Of a stretch of DNA of 64,000 bases, positions 18,872 to 27,610 are shown piece by piece. The DNA comes from Crateriforma conspicua (lineage in GTDB: Bacteria > Planctomycetota > Planctomycetia > Pirellulales > Pirellulaceae): positions 620,001 to 684,000 of the forward strand of contig NZ_CP036319.1 of NCBI RefSeq assembly GCF_007752935.1. Reading direction: 5' to 3'. Each line of letters starts with the position of its first letter. Positions within the stretch are counted from its first letter, which is position 1. A model generated the notes under the pieces. That model had not been told where the DNA came from. It ran no database searches and worked only from the letters and a program-made list of their open reading frames with translations. The translations under genes were made by a program, and so were the position numbers.

Positions 18872-19813
18872 TCAGTCGTTGGACTGAATCTCGCCCGCGG
18901 CGATCGAAGCCATGGCCCGGTGGATCTCCAGGTCCCGTGAATAACTGATCAAACGGACCGACCCATCGGCAAAGGCCGCATTCCAACCGGCGGGATGCGC
19001 GCTGCCGAAATCATGACAGGAAAGACAGTTGTCGGGTTTGTCACGGACGGGTTGGCGGGCGGCGTACCGAACGTACGAGTGTGCCGAGGTCCGCATCTGG
19101 TTCCAGCCGACCATCGGGGATCGATCACCGAAATCGATTCCGCTGTGATACTCCAACAGATCCATCGCCTTTTCGCCCGCGTAGTACGTCTGGCTTAGGC
19201 CGTCCAAGACGTCTCGGAAACGCGTCCGCTTGCCCAAAGTCCAAACACCGACCCGAATGTTGTCGATTAGCTTCTCGGATTCCCCGTCGGCGTCTGCGGC
19301 GCCCCCACACATGGCGTAATCGTTTCTCGCCGCGGCGGGACCGAAACGTTGTTGATATCGGGGGTCCAACGGATAGGCGGTCGCCGATCGCCGACTGGGA
19401 CAGTGCAGCGTTTCGACTGCGATCTGGACCGAATCAATGATTTGGGCATCCGGACGGTCGATGGGACGCGTGTTTAGATCGCCCGTCAATTCGAACAAGT
19501 GATTCTGTTCCAACGAAGGCAACGATTGGCTGATCCAGTTGGCACCATCCAAATCCGGGTTGTACCGGTGTCGGTCCTGATAATCGACGAAGTACGGGGG
19601 GCGTTCTCCTGCATAGCCCGGCAGATAGCGAAATTGTGACTGGTAGTTATGCCCGGCCAGGACGATCTGTTTCAGATGGTTTTGGCACTGGACCAGTCGC
19701 GCCGCCTCGCGGGCCGACTGGATGGCGGGTGACAGCAAGGCGACAAGCACACCAATGATGGCGATCACAACCAGCAATTCGATCAGCGTGAATGCTTTGC
19801 GAGCGTTTTTCAT
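18872..19813 (-). CDS. DUF1559 pseudopilin-like secreted protein
   Basis: A 313-residue protein starting MKNARKAFTLIELLVVIAII, the type IV pilin/type II secretion N-methylation signal (cleavage before FTLIE). It is followed by QSAREAARLVQCQNHLKQI, the hallmark of the planctomycete DUF1559 family. Near the C-terminus H-PAGWNAAFA-DG is the H-x9-DG motif that defines the family's end. These proteins are strongly expanded in Planctomycetes; a structural pseudopilin role at the cell surface is inferred, not proven. It stands alone between hrpA (convergent) and lepB (divergent). Confidence 0.93.
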   Translation of the reverse strand: MKNARKAFTLIELLVVIAIIGVLVALLSPAIQSAREAARLVQCQNHLKQIVLAGHNYQSQFRYLPGYAGERPPYFVDYQDRHRYNPDLDGANWISQSLPSLEQNHLFELTGDLNTRPIDRPDAQIIDSVQIAVETLHCPSRRSATAYPLDPRYQQRFGPAAARNDYAMCGGAADADGESEKLIDNIRVGVWTLGKRTRFRDVLDGLSQTYYAGEKAMDLLEYHSGIDFGDRSPMVGWNQMRTSAHSYVRYAARQPVRDKPDNCLSCHDFGSAHPAGWNAAFADGSVRLISYSRDLEIHRAMASIAAGEIQSND

Positions 19814-20101
19814 TACTGTTCACCGGTCCAAGGTCCGACTCGGCCCGGTCCCGTGGGGGCCAGGTCGGGTCGAGGAAATAGGGGGGCTGCGACCGGGAAA
19901 ACCGTGGTTGGAATCCTTGCCAAGATTTTCGCCTTTGAATCGAAGTTCCGGCGGATGGGCAAAATGGCTAGGATTGACGCCGGTTATGCTCCACCCGTGT
20001 GCTCGTTACGCAGCAGGCCGACTGCAAATTTGTCCGTGGTATCGGTCGCGTTATCAACCTTCAATTTCCGCAATTTCGTATTTGATCGTCGTGGCTGGTC
20101 T

Positions 20102-22138
20102 ATGAATCGTCGAAACAAGAACCGCCCGTCCGGACAACGCGATGACCAAAACGGCGGAAATCAGCCCGATGGCAACGACGCCGGGGGCGACGAGGTGAAG
20201 CTGAGCCCCGCGGCCGCGCGGGCGCAGGAAATCCGCACGGGGGCCCAGCGTGAAACTGTCGAAGCTTTCGTCGTCGCGTTCATTCTAGCGTTGCTGTTTC
20301 GCGCGTTTTTGGCCGAAGCTTTCGTGATTCCCACCGGATCGATGGCCCCGACCCTGATGGGGGCGCACAAGGAAATCGATTGCGACCGGTGTGGCCAGAG
20401 GTTTCGGATCGGTGCCAGTTGGGAACAGCGGGGACCGGTCACGGAAAACGTGGTCGTTGGTGGCGTGTGTCCGAATTGTCGTCATGCCAATTCGCTGGAT
20501 CTGCGAAACGAGGCCAATGACGCGACCTTCAGCGGCGATCGGATTCTGGTCAGCAAGTTTTCCTACGCGCTAAGTGATCCGGAGCGCTGGGACGTCATCG
20601 TGTTCAAGTTTCCGGGCAATCCGAAACAAAACTACATCAAACGGCTGGTGGGATTACCGGAGGAGACTGTGACGCTGCGCCATGGCGACGTCTACGCGCG
20701 TCCGACCGGATCACAGGACGCGGACCAAATTCTTCGCAAACCGGATCGGACGCTGTTGTCGATGCGGCACCTGGTTTACGACAGTGATCATCAGTCGCCG
20801 GAATTGATCCAAGCGGATTACCCCAGCCGGTTTCAACCCTGGCGTCCCGGTGCGACGCAGCCACCGCAAGATTCCTGGCAGGTTTCGCGGGACGGCGATG
20901 GCATGACGGCGCGTCTGGATACGGCGCCCGCGTCGGGGACCCAGTGGCTGCGTTACTACCATCGCTGGCCATCGCAATCGCAGTGGGACCAAGCCGATCA
21001 GGGGCTTAGCCTGGCATCGGTCGATCCCTACAGCAGTCGCGCGATCACAGATTTCTATCAATACAATTCGTTTGCCATTGTCGAAGCGGGAGCGATCTAT
21101 AACACCAAGCCTGCGACGTTCCGCGGAAACGGACTGTCACGCATGTTGGGTGGCGGTTACGGCGGCGGCGAATTTCGTGATGACTTTCAATCTGGCGGCG
21201 ATTTGGACCAGTTCAGTCGCTACCAATTCGGCACCTATCAGACCGGCACCGACGGCATGCACTGGGTCGGTGATCTGATGATCCAGGCTGACATCGAAAC
21301 CGATGCTGATGCGAAGACGGCCACCTTGGAATTGGTCGAAAGCGGTGTCCAGTTTCGGTGCGACATCGATTTGTCCGATGGGACGGCAAAGCTGTCGATC
21401 GTCCGCGATGGACAATCGTTCGCTTTTGATGACGACGTTGCGACGCCGTCCGCTTCGACGAGCGTTCGTGCCGGCGGCCGGCACCAAATTCGCTTTAGCA
21501 ATTTTGATGACCAATTGTTGTTGTGGGTCGACGGCGATTTAGTTTCTTTCGATTCGCCGACCAGCTATGCGGGACTGTCGATTGTTCCGTTTGATCAACG
21601 ACGTCCGCGATTCGATGGCCCCGGAAATCCGCTGGACGCCGCGCCCGCGGCGATCGGTGTCGATGGGGCGGCAACGGTTCACCAAGTTCGCATTGATCGC
21701 GACAAATACTATGTGGCAACGACCGACAGCCGTGGCGGCGTCCATGATTACGACTTGCGTTTGGTCAGCGAAGTCGGCGGCGCGATGGACATGTCGGGCT
21801 GGGGACCGCAGTTGCAGGCCCGGTTGGCTGATCCTGAAAGCTGGGAAAACCTGTCCATTTGGAATGCACGGCGGAGTGCCGAATTCGTGATGGAGAAAGA
21901 CCAGTTCTTTCCCATGGGTGACAACAGCCCGGAAAGTCTGGACGCACGGTGCTGGGCAGGCACCAAAGAATTCGGACAGCCTCGCAGCGTGGACGAAGAC
22001 GCGTACTTGTATTCCGAAGCCCACTACGTGCCTCGCGACTTGCTGGTCGGCAAAGCGCTGTTGGTCTTTTGGCCTCACCCGTGGAACCGCCCCATTCCGT
22101 TCACGCCAAATTTCAAACGCATGAAATTGATCCGCTAG
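20102..22138 (+). CDS. lepB: Signal peptidase I with large internal insertion
   Basis: LepB cleaves signal peptides on the outer face of the inner membrane with a Ser/Lys dyad. The ATG at 20102 gives 678 residues; the open frame extends further upstream (to 19853), but that part is unlike the family. A Gly/Asn/Asp-rich polar N-terminus precedes the anchor (AFVVAFILALLFRAFLAEAF, about 55-74). The nucleophile is S80 in VIPTGSMAPTL and the general base K180 in NYIKRLVGLP. Box E is MGDNSPESLDAR at about 605. Two features are unusual: C94-x2-C97 with C123-x2-C126, a zinc-ribbon-like knuckle between the dyad residues, and about 400 residues between K180 and box E, partly resembling a LamG-like beta-sandwich. 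lptB follows 35 bases later. Confidence 0.94.
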   Translation: MNRRNKNRPSGQRDDQNGGNQPDGNDAGGDEVKLSPAAARAQEIRTGAQRETVEAFVVAFILALLFRAFLAEAFVIPTGSMAPTLMGAHKEIDCDRCGQRFRIGASWEQRGPVTENVVVGGVCPNCRHANSLDLRNEANDATFSGDRILVSKFSYALSDPERWDVIVFKFPGNPKQNYIKRLVGLPEETVTLRHGDVYARPTGSQDADQILRKPDRTLLSMRHLVYDSDHQSPELIQADYPSRFQPWRPGATQPPQDSWQVSRDGDGMTARLDTAPASGTQWLRYYHRWPSQSQWDQADQGLSLASVDPYSSRAITDFYQYNSFAIVEAGAIYNTKPATFRGNGLSRMLGGGYGGGEFRDDFQSGGDLDQFSRYQFGTYQTGTDGMHWVGDLMIQADIETDADAKTATLELVESGVQFRCDIDLSDGTAKLSIVRDGQSFAFDDDVATPSASTSVRAGGRHQIRFSNFDDQLLLWVDGDLVSFDSPTSYAGLSIVPFDQRRPRFDGPGNPLDAAPAAIGVDGAATVHQVRIDRDKYYVATTDSRGGVHDYDLRLVSEVGGAMDMSGWGPQLQARLADPESWENLSIWNARRSAEFVMEKDQFFPMGDNSPESLDARCWAGTKEFGQPRSVDEDAYLYSEAHYVPRDLLVGKALLVFWPHPWNRPIPFTPNFKRMKLIR

Positions 22139-22173
22139 CCGCATCGCCGCGGCGCGGGAAGGAATCCGCATTG

Positions 22174-23142
22174 ATGAACGTTTTTCAATCAGTCGATCAA
22201 GCGATGGATCGTGAATCGATGGTCTTGCAGGCGGTCGATCTGCAGAAGACCTACGGCCGACGGCGTGTGGTCGACGGCGTGAATCTGCAAGTCGGCCAAG
22301 CCGAAATCGTCGGTCTGCTGGGACCCAACGGTGCCGGCAAATCGACCAGTTTTCGGATGATCTGCGGCATGGTCGAACCGGATCGTGGCAACGTGTATCT
22401 GGGCGGTCAGGACGTGACCGATTGGCCGATGTTCCGCCGCGCGCGTGACGGGCGAATGGGTTATCTGCCCCAGGAACCCAGCGTTTTCAAAAAGCTGACG
22501 GTCGAGCAAAACATCTCGTCCTTGTTGGAATTGTTGGGCGCGGATCGAGCCACACGTCGCCAACGCACCGATGAATTGCTGCAGGAATTCAACATCACCC
22601 ACATCCGCAAAAGCAAAGCGGCGGGGCTGTCCGGTGGCGAACGTCGACGTTTGGAGATTGCCCGTTGTTTGGTTTCGGATCCGACCATCGTGATGTTGGA
22701 CGAGCCGTTTGCCGGAATCGACCCCGTCACCGTTCAGTCGATCCAGGGGGTGATTCGTCAGTTGCGAGATTCGGGGATCAGCGTCTTGATCACCGACCAC
22801 GCGGCGCGGGAAATCTTAAGCGTCGTGGATCGATGCTATGTGATCTACAAGGGCCAAGTGTTGATCGACGGTTCGCCCGATGAGGTCAAGCGGCATCCGA
22901 AGGTCCGTGAAGAATATTTAGGTGATTTGGATGGATCCGCCAGCGGCGCGCCCACTGCCTTGGGCGAAGCCAGTCCGATTGCAACCGCTTCGGAGTCACC
23001 GGTTGCCCAAGAAGCATGGACGCCGGCGGCCTTCGATGATCCGAATGCCTCACAGTCGGTCCAGCGTGTCGATGGCGGACACCCGACGACCACGCCCGCG
23101 GCGCGTCAAGCCAGACGCTTGCGGCGTGTCACCGATGTGTGA
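22174..23142 (+). CDS. lptB: LptB-like ABC transporter ATPase
   Basis: A 322-residue cytoplasmic ABC ATPase. Walker A GPNGAGKST is at 50-58, the Q-loop at YLPQEPSVFKKLTVEQN, the signature LSGGE at 152-156, Walker B VMLDEP at 174-178 and the switch His in LITDHAARE. The wording of the Q-loop and of the LDEPFAGIDP segment matches LptB, the ATPase that powers lipopolysaccharide extraction with LptF/G and LptC. No lptA, lptC or lptFG lies nearby. The C-terminus extends about 70 residues past the usual LptB end (~240) as an Ala/Ser/Thr/Pro-rich tail. The ATG at 22174 has GGAAGGA at 22157-22163. Confidence 0.88.
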   Translation: MNVFQSVDQAMDRESMVLQAVDLQKTYGRRRVVDGVNLQVGQAEIVGLLGPNGAGKSTSFRMICGMVEPDRGNVYLGGQDVTDWPMFRRARDGRMGYLPQEPSVFKKLTVEQNISSLLELLGADRATRRQRTDELLQEFNITHIRKSKAAGLSGGERRRLEIARCLVSDPTIVMLDEPFAGIDPVTVQSIQGVIRQLRDSGISVLITDHAAREILSVVDRCYVIYKGQVLIDGSPDEVKRHPKVREEYLGDLDGSASGAPTALGEASPIATASESPVAQEAWTPAAFDDPNASQSVQRVDGGHPTTTPAARQARRLRRVTDV

Positions 23143-23238
23143 CCTGTCGAACGGGCGGAGCATGAAGACTGGACGGGGCGCGGTCGCCGGTGGGCTTCCT
23201 GGTCCGGCATCAAAGTCTTGTGAGTGGGGCGTGGTCCG

Positions 23239-24387
23239 CTAGATACGCGCGACGTATTGACTGCTAAGCCGACGGATCAGACGACGCATTTCCAAAACGC
23301 TGATCGTACTGATGACTCGGTGCGCCGGTAAACCGCTTTGCGCGATGACCGTATCGATGGAGGTGCTCTCCGGTGCGATCGCCTGTAGCACGGACCGTTC
23401 GATGTCATTGAGCTGCAGTTCAGCGCCACTGCGGATCGTTGTCTGTTCGTCGGTGGTCACGGGGTTGGACATGGGGCCGATCGCTTCCAACACGTCGTCA
23501 ACGGTTTGCACCAGCACTGCCCCATCACGGATCAATTGATTGCATCCACGCGAGGTGCGACTGGTTACCGGACCGGGAAGGGCCAAGACGTCGCGATTCA
23601 GTTCGTATGCCTGGCGTGCGGTGATCAAGGATCCGCTGCGATCCGGGGCTTCGATCACCAACGTGGCCAATGACATGGCGGCGATTAGCCGATTCCGCTG
23701 TGGGAAATGACCGCTGCGCGGTTTGGCATAGGGCGGTTGTTCGCTGATGACCGCGCCGCTTTGGCTGCACCGGTCGGCCAAGGGTTTGTTTTCGGCGGGA
23801 TAGATTTCGCCCAGGCCGCCGCCCAGAACGGCCAACGTTCGGCCGCCTCCATCCAAACAGCCACGGTGGGCCGCGGTGTCGATGCCACGCGCCAACCCGC
23901 TGACCACGGTGATGCCCGCTTTGGCCAATCCGAATGCCAAACGCTCGGCTTGTTTCAATCCATACGTGGTCGCATGACGCGTACCCACCATCGCAACCGA
24001 AAGCTGGTCCTGGTCCACCCAATCGCCTCGCAGGAACAACAGCGGCGGGGCATCGTCCAAGTCCTTCAACCCCATCGGGTAATCGGCATCGGTGTCGCGG
24101 ACCAGACGGACGCCCTGGTCATCGCACCACCGCAGCACTTGATCCGCACAAACGTGATCGCCGGCCGTGCGAATCGTATGGACCAGCTTGCGTCCAACAT
24201 TGGGGACGCACGCCAAAGCTTCCCCGTCCGCCGTGAGGACTTTGGTGGCGGTGCCAAAACGTTCCAACAAACGCGCCAAAGTCCGTGGCCCCAGGCCGGG
24301 CAACAGCACCAGTTGCAACAGATCACGCAAAGATGCACTGGCGGGGGCCGCCGGCGATTGATCCGTATCGACTATTGATTCATCCAT
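23239..24387 (-). CDS. dprA: DNA processing protein DprA (Smf)
   Basis: DprA loads RecA on incoming single-stranded DNA during natural transformation. The 382-residue product has an N-terminal helix-hairpin-helix region (LPGLGPRTLARLLERFG and VPNVGRKLV). The Rossmann-like core carries MVGTRHATTYG, VSGLARGIDTAAHRGCL, VLGGGLGEIYPAEN and FPQRNRLIAAMS. A C-terminal winged-helix part (LQAIAPESTSIDTVIAQSGLPAHRVISTISVLE) completes the usual plan. All core motifs are intact. It is convergent with lptB, with 96 bases between stops, and 231 bases downstream of the GNAT gene. Confidence 0.96.
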   Translation of the reverse strand: MDESIVDTDQSPAAPASASLRDLLQLVLLPGLGPRTLARLLERFGTATKVLTADGEALACVPNVGRKLVHTIRTAGDHVCADQVLRWCDDQGVRLVRDTDADYPMGLKDLDDAPPLLFLRGDWVDQDQLSVAMVGTRHATTYGLKQAERLAFGLAKAGITVVSGLARGIDTAAHRGCLDGGGRTLAVLGGGLGEIYPAENKPLADRCSQSGAVISEQPPYAKPRSGHFPQRNRLIAAMSLATLVIEAPDRSGSLITARQAYELNRDVLALPGPVTSRTSRGCNQLIRDGAVLVQTVDDVLEAIGPMSNPVTTDEQTTIRSGAELQLNDIERSVLQAIAPESTSIDTVIAQSGLPAHRVISTISVLEMRRLIRRLSSQYVARI

Positions 24388-24466
24388 CGAACGTGCATTC
24401 CTTTCGGCGTGTCAGACCCGCGACATGCCATCGCCCAGTGACGGCACTTCGATTGCCAGCCGCGAT

Positions 24467-24491
24467 CTTACCCCAAACACGGCGGGGTAAG
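24467..24491. other. Short perfect hairpin upstream of dprA
   Basis: CTTACCCC (24467-24474) pairs with GGGGTAAG (24484-24491) around a 9-base loop. It lies 80 bases upstream of the dprA start in the 231-base gap after the GNAT gene. It may be an operator, part of the dprA leader, or a second stop for read-through from metG and the GNAT gene. Confidence 0.35.
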
Positions 24492-24590
24492 TGAGCCGTC
24501 GGGCGGTGCGGGCACAATGATTCGCAGTGGGCTTTGCGCCGTACCCACCCGACGGTGTTTGGCAAAATCGCGGCGGACACCACCCCATCA

Positions 24591-24606
24591 CACGCGCGAA
24601 CGCGTG
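24591..24606 (-). terminator. Hairpin after the metG-GNAT unit
   Basis: CACGCG (24591-24596), tetraloop CGAA, CGCGTG (24601-24606) form a perfect 6-bp stem 12 bases past the GNAT stop codon. There is no T-run. It is short but well placed to mark the 3' end of the metG-GNAT transcript. Confidence 0.4.
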
Positions 24607-24618
24607 CCTTGGTCCGCA

Positions 24619-25122
24619 TCAATCATCGATCTGGATGTCGACCAGCAATTGCATCACGACCAAATCGACCCAACGCTTATTCAGATAGCCGACTTCCTTT
24701 TGGACGCCCACCGTTTCAAAGCCGTGACGTTGGTGAAACGCCACGCTTCGCTGGTTGTCCGCGATGATCCGTGCCATCACGTGATGGACGCCATGGCGTC
24801 GACAATGATCAAAGATCGCGTTTTGTAGCGGATCGGCGATACCACGTCCTTGGGCGGCCGGCAACAGATAGATGGCCGATTCGCACGTGTGCCGAAACCC
24901 CTCGCGCTGGCTGATCGGTCGCAATGTGGTCCAGCCGATCACCGTCGCGTCATCGTCGACCGCGACATACCAACCGCCCGGTGGCTTTGGCGGGATCCAA
25001 CGCTGAACCATACTTTCGGTCCAGCGGATCGTGTCAAACGTTGATCCGCCGGCCGATACATAGTGGTTATAGATCTCAGCGATTTCGCTGGCGTCATCGA
25101 CACAGGCCGGGCGAATCTTCAT
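24619..25122 (-). CDS. GNAT-family N-acetyltransferase (phosphinothricin acetyltransferase-like)
   Basis: A 167-residue cytoplasmic acetyltransferase with the full GNAT plan. It starts MKIRPACVDDASEIAEIYNHYV, typical of the phosphinothricin/methionine sulfoximine acetyltransferase group. The acetyl-CoA loop is at AAQGRGIADPL and the C-terminal motif at NQRSVAFHQRHGFETVG. Members acetylate small amines or amino-acid analogues; the real substrate is unknown. It begins 15 bases after the metG stop and is probably co-transcribed with it. Confidence 0.85.
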   Translation of the reverse strand: MKIRPACVDDASEIAEIYNHYVSAGGSTFDTIRWTESMVQRWIPPKPPGGWYVAVDDDATVIGWTTLRPISQREGFRHTCESAIYLLPAAQGRGIADPLQNAIFDHCRRHGVHHVMARIIADNQRSVAFHQRHGFETVGVQKEVGYLNKRWVDLVVMQLLVDIQIDD

Positions 25123-25137
25123 GGGCCATGTCGCCGA

Positions 25138-27171
25138 TCAGTGAACACGTTGCCCTGGCAGAGCGCCATCGTCGACTCCCAGGACGAAGACGTCCGCGCC
25201 GCCGGGGCCGGCTGCGGTCACCATGCCTTCGCTCAGCCCGAATCGCATCTTGCGCGGTTTCAAGTTGGCGACCATGACCACCAAACGACCGACCAGCTTT
25301 TCCGGTTCGTAGGCGGCTTTGATGCCGGCGAAGACTTGACGCGTTTCGTCACCGCCAAGCCCCAGAGTCAACTTCAGCAACTTGTTCGCCTCGGGAACCT
25401 GTTCGGCCGACAAGACACGCGCGACCCGCAAGTCCACTTTGGCGAAGTCGTCGATGGTGATCTCATCGGCGATCGGTTCGTCCTTCAGCGGCTGATCGGA
25501 ATCGCCAAACGGGTTGACGGGTTTCTCATCAGCTGCCGATTCTTGTTTTCCTTCGTCGATCATCTTTTGCAAATCCTCTACTTGGACGCGATTCATCATG
25601 CGTTGAAATTTGTTGACCGGGGAACCGACCAACGGCGTTTGCGACTGTTCCCACGACGTGATCGGATCATTCAGCAATTCACCACACTGCTGTGCCAGCT
25701 TTGGCAACACGGGGGACAAATAGATGGCCAATTGGCGGAACAGGTTCAGGGCGACCGTGCAAATGTCACGAAGCTCATCTTCCCGCTCTGGATCCTTTTT
25801 CATCTCCCACGGCTTGGCATGCTCGACGAAGGGATTGGCGGCGTCCGCCAATTCCATGATCAAACGCATGGCCTTGGCGTATTCGCATTGTTCATAGGCA
25901 TCGGCAATGTCCTTGCCCTTCGCCGCGGCGGCTTGGAACAACCCACCATCCTCGGGATACGTTTTGCTAAGCCCCAGTTTGGCGGCGAACTTGCCAACAC
26001 GGCTGGCCAGATTGACGACTTTTCCGACCAAGTCGCTGTTGACCTTTTCCGCAAACTCATCCAACCCCAAGTCCAAATCCTCGACCCGCGATGTCAGTTT
26101 CGTCGCATAGAAATATCGCAGGTAACTGGGTTCCAAGTGCTTCAAATAGGTTTCCGCCGCGACCAACGTCCCGTCGCGTTTGGACATCTTCTTGCCGTCC
26201 ACATTCAAAAAGCCGTGGATATGCACTTTGGTCGGCAGACTGAATCCCGCCGTTTTCAGCATCCCCGGCCAAAACAGTGTGTGAAAGTAAGTGATGTCCT
26301 TGCCGATGAAGTGGTGCACTTCACAGTCGTCGCTTTGCCACCAATCGGCCAGGGTTTCGTTGTTGGCCGCACACCACTGGGCGGTCGACGCGATGTAACC
26401 GATCGGGGCGTCGAACCAGACGTACCAATAATTGCCCGGCGCGTCGGGGATCTCGAACCCGAAATAGGGTGCCGGGCGACTGATGTCCCAGTCCTTCAGT
26501 TCCGCCGACAGGAAGTAGCCCTTCAGGTAGTTCGCCGTTTCGCTTTGCAAGGCATCGGCCGAATCAACCCAGTCGTTCAAAAAGTCGTGCAGCTTTTCCA
26601 ATTCCACGAACAGGTGTGTCGCTTCCTTCAGCACCGGCGTCGCACCGCTTAGAGTGCTTTTGGGATCGATCAATTCGGTGGGCGAATAGGTGTGGCCGTT
26701 GTTGCAGTTGTCCCCCGCCTGACCCTCCAGCCCACAAACCGGACAAGTGCCTCGAACAAAGCGATCGGCCAGAAACGTTTCCGCCTCGGGATCGTACAGT
26801 TGTTCAATGCTGCGTTCGGCGATCAGTCCGGCCTTGCGAAGGGATTCCCAGAATTGGTGACAAAGCTGGCGGTTTTCTTCGCTGTGGGTGCTGCCGTAAT
26901 GGTCGAAACGGATGTCAAAGCCGGCGAAATCACGTTGATGAGCCTCGCTCATGCTGGCAATCAACGCTTCTTCGCTGCGTCCTTCGGCCTTCGCCCGGAT
27001 CATGATCGCCGTGCCATGGGTGTCGTCGGCGCACATGTAAATCGCGCGGTTGCCCATCAGCTTTTGAAAGCGGACCCAGATGTCGGTCTGGATGTATTCG
27101 ACCAAGTGCCCGATGTGGATCGGACCGTTGGCATAGGGCAACGCGCTGGTGACCAACAGACGTCGTGTCAT
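25138..27171 (-). CDS. metG: Methionyl-tRNA synthetase
   Basis: MetRS charges tRNA-Met in the cytoplasm. The 677-residue product starts [20 protein letters not shown]. The HIGH motif is at 19-22 and KMSKR at 328-332. The C-terminal tRNA-binding OB domain ([12 protein letters not shown] to [13 protein letters not shown]) marks the long dimeric form. In the connective-peptide zinc knuckle the first pair is C143-x2-C146, but the second reads C156-N-N-G-H160, so a His at spacing x3 stands where E. coli-type enzymes have a second Cys. The ATG at 27171 was chosen because the protein begins directly with the catalytic core; a longer frame to 27279 adds unrelated sequence. An acidic linker (about 540-570) precedes the OB domain. 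Confidence 0.97.
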   Translation of the reverse strand: MTRRLLVTSALPYANGPIHIGHLVEYIQTDIWVRFQKLMGNRAIYMCADDTHGTAIMIRAKAEGRSEEALIASMSEAHQRDFAGFDIRFDHYGSTHSEENRQLCHQFWESLRKAGLIAERSIEQLYDPEAETFLADRFVRGTCPVCGLEGQAGDNCNNGHTYSPTELIDPKSTLSGATPVLKEATHLFVELEKLHDFLNDWVDSADALQSETANYLKGYFLSAELKDWDISRPAPYFGFEIPDAPGNYWYVWFDAPIGYIASTAQWCAANNETLADWWQSDDCEVHHFIGKDITYFHTLFWPGMLKTAGFSLPTKVHIHGFLNVDGKKMSKRDGTLVAAETYLKHLEPSYLRYFYATKLTSRVEDLDLGLDEFAEKVNSDLVGKVVNLASRVGKFAAKLGLSKTYPEDGGLFQAAAAKGKDIADAYEQCEYAKAMRLIMELADAANPFVEHAKPWEMKKDPEREDELRDICTVALNLFRQLAIYLSPVLPKLAQQCGELLNDPITSWEQSQTPLVGSPVNKFQRMMNRVQVEDLQKMIDEGKQESAADEKPVNPFGDSDQPLKDEPIADEITIDDFAKVDLRVARVLSAEQVPEANKLLKLTLGLGGDETRQVFAGIKAAYEPEKLVGRLVVMVANLKPRKMRFGLSEGMVTAAGPGGADVFVLGVDDGALPGQRVH

Positions 27172-27610
27172 GACAAGTTTGGGCGTTGTGGTGGAAATGA
27201 ATGGGAAGATTCGGGCACGGAACCGGCGGATTGTAACGATCCAGAGACAAAGCGACGACGTGTCTTGTGCGGCGTTCATCCGGCCGTCGTCGATGGCACG
27301 AAGCCCTCACACTGCTCGCGGGTGCCGTTGCCTGCAATGCCTTTCAAGGCGGGGGATGACGGTGACGTTCGCGAGCCGGTCGATCGGGGAAAAGATCGAA
27401 AAACAGCCCGTGAAACTGGAAAAAAATTCAAGTCACGCTCATTGCCCTTGTGGCGATCGACGGACATCAGGCAGGATCGCCTCGGTGCCGATCCCACCGG
27501 TCAGGATGACCACTCATGTGCGGATCCGGGTACGCCGACCTCGAATCGCGTCGTTTCGCCGAAAGCCGTGCGGACGACACGCCGTCCAATGCGTCCAGGG
27601 AGGGACGACC
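27172..27610. other. Intergenic region between divergent metG and thioredoxin-trypsin gene
   Basis: The 439 bases here hold both promoters. The frame of the rightward gene stays open through part of it but encodes Arg/Ser/Cys-rich sequence unlike either domain, so I do not count it as coding. An A-rich stretch near 27412-27432 is the only low-GC patch. Next to the gene lies a strong ribosome site, AGGGAGG, at about 27597-27603. No RNA gene was recognised. Confidence 0.5.

Noticed and set aside
19853-20101. N-terminal extension of lepB
   Set aside because: The frame is open, but the extension is Arg/Ser-rich and unrelated to signal peptidases; the ATG at 20102 gives a normal polar N-terminus and membrane anchor.
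25063-26652. 529-codon open frame antisense to metG
   Set aside because: metG carries HIGH, KMSKR and the OB domain on the opposite strand; this frame has no signature.
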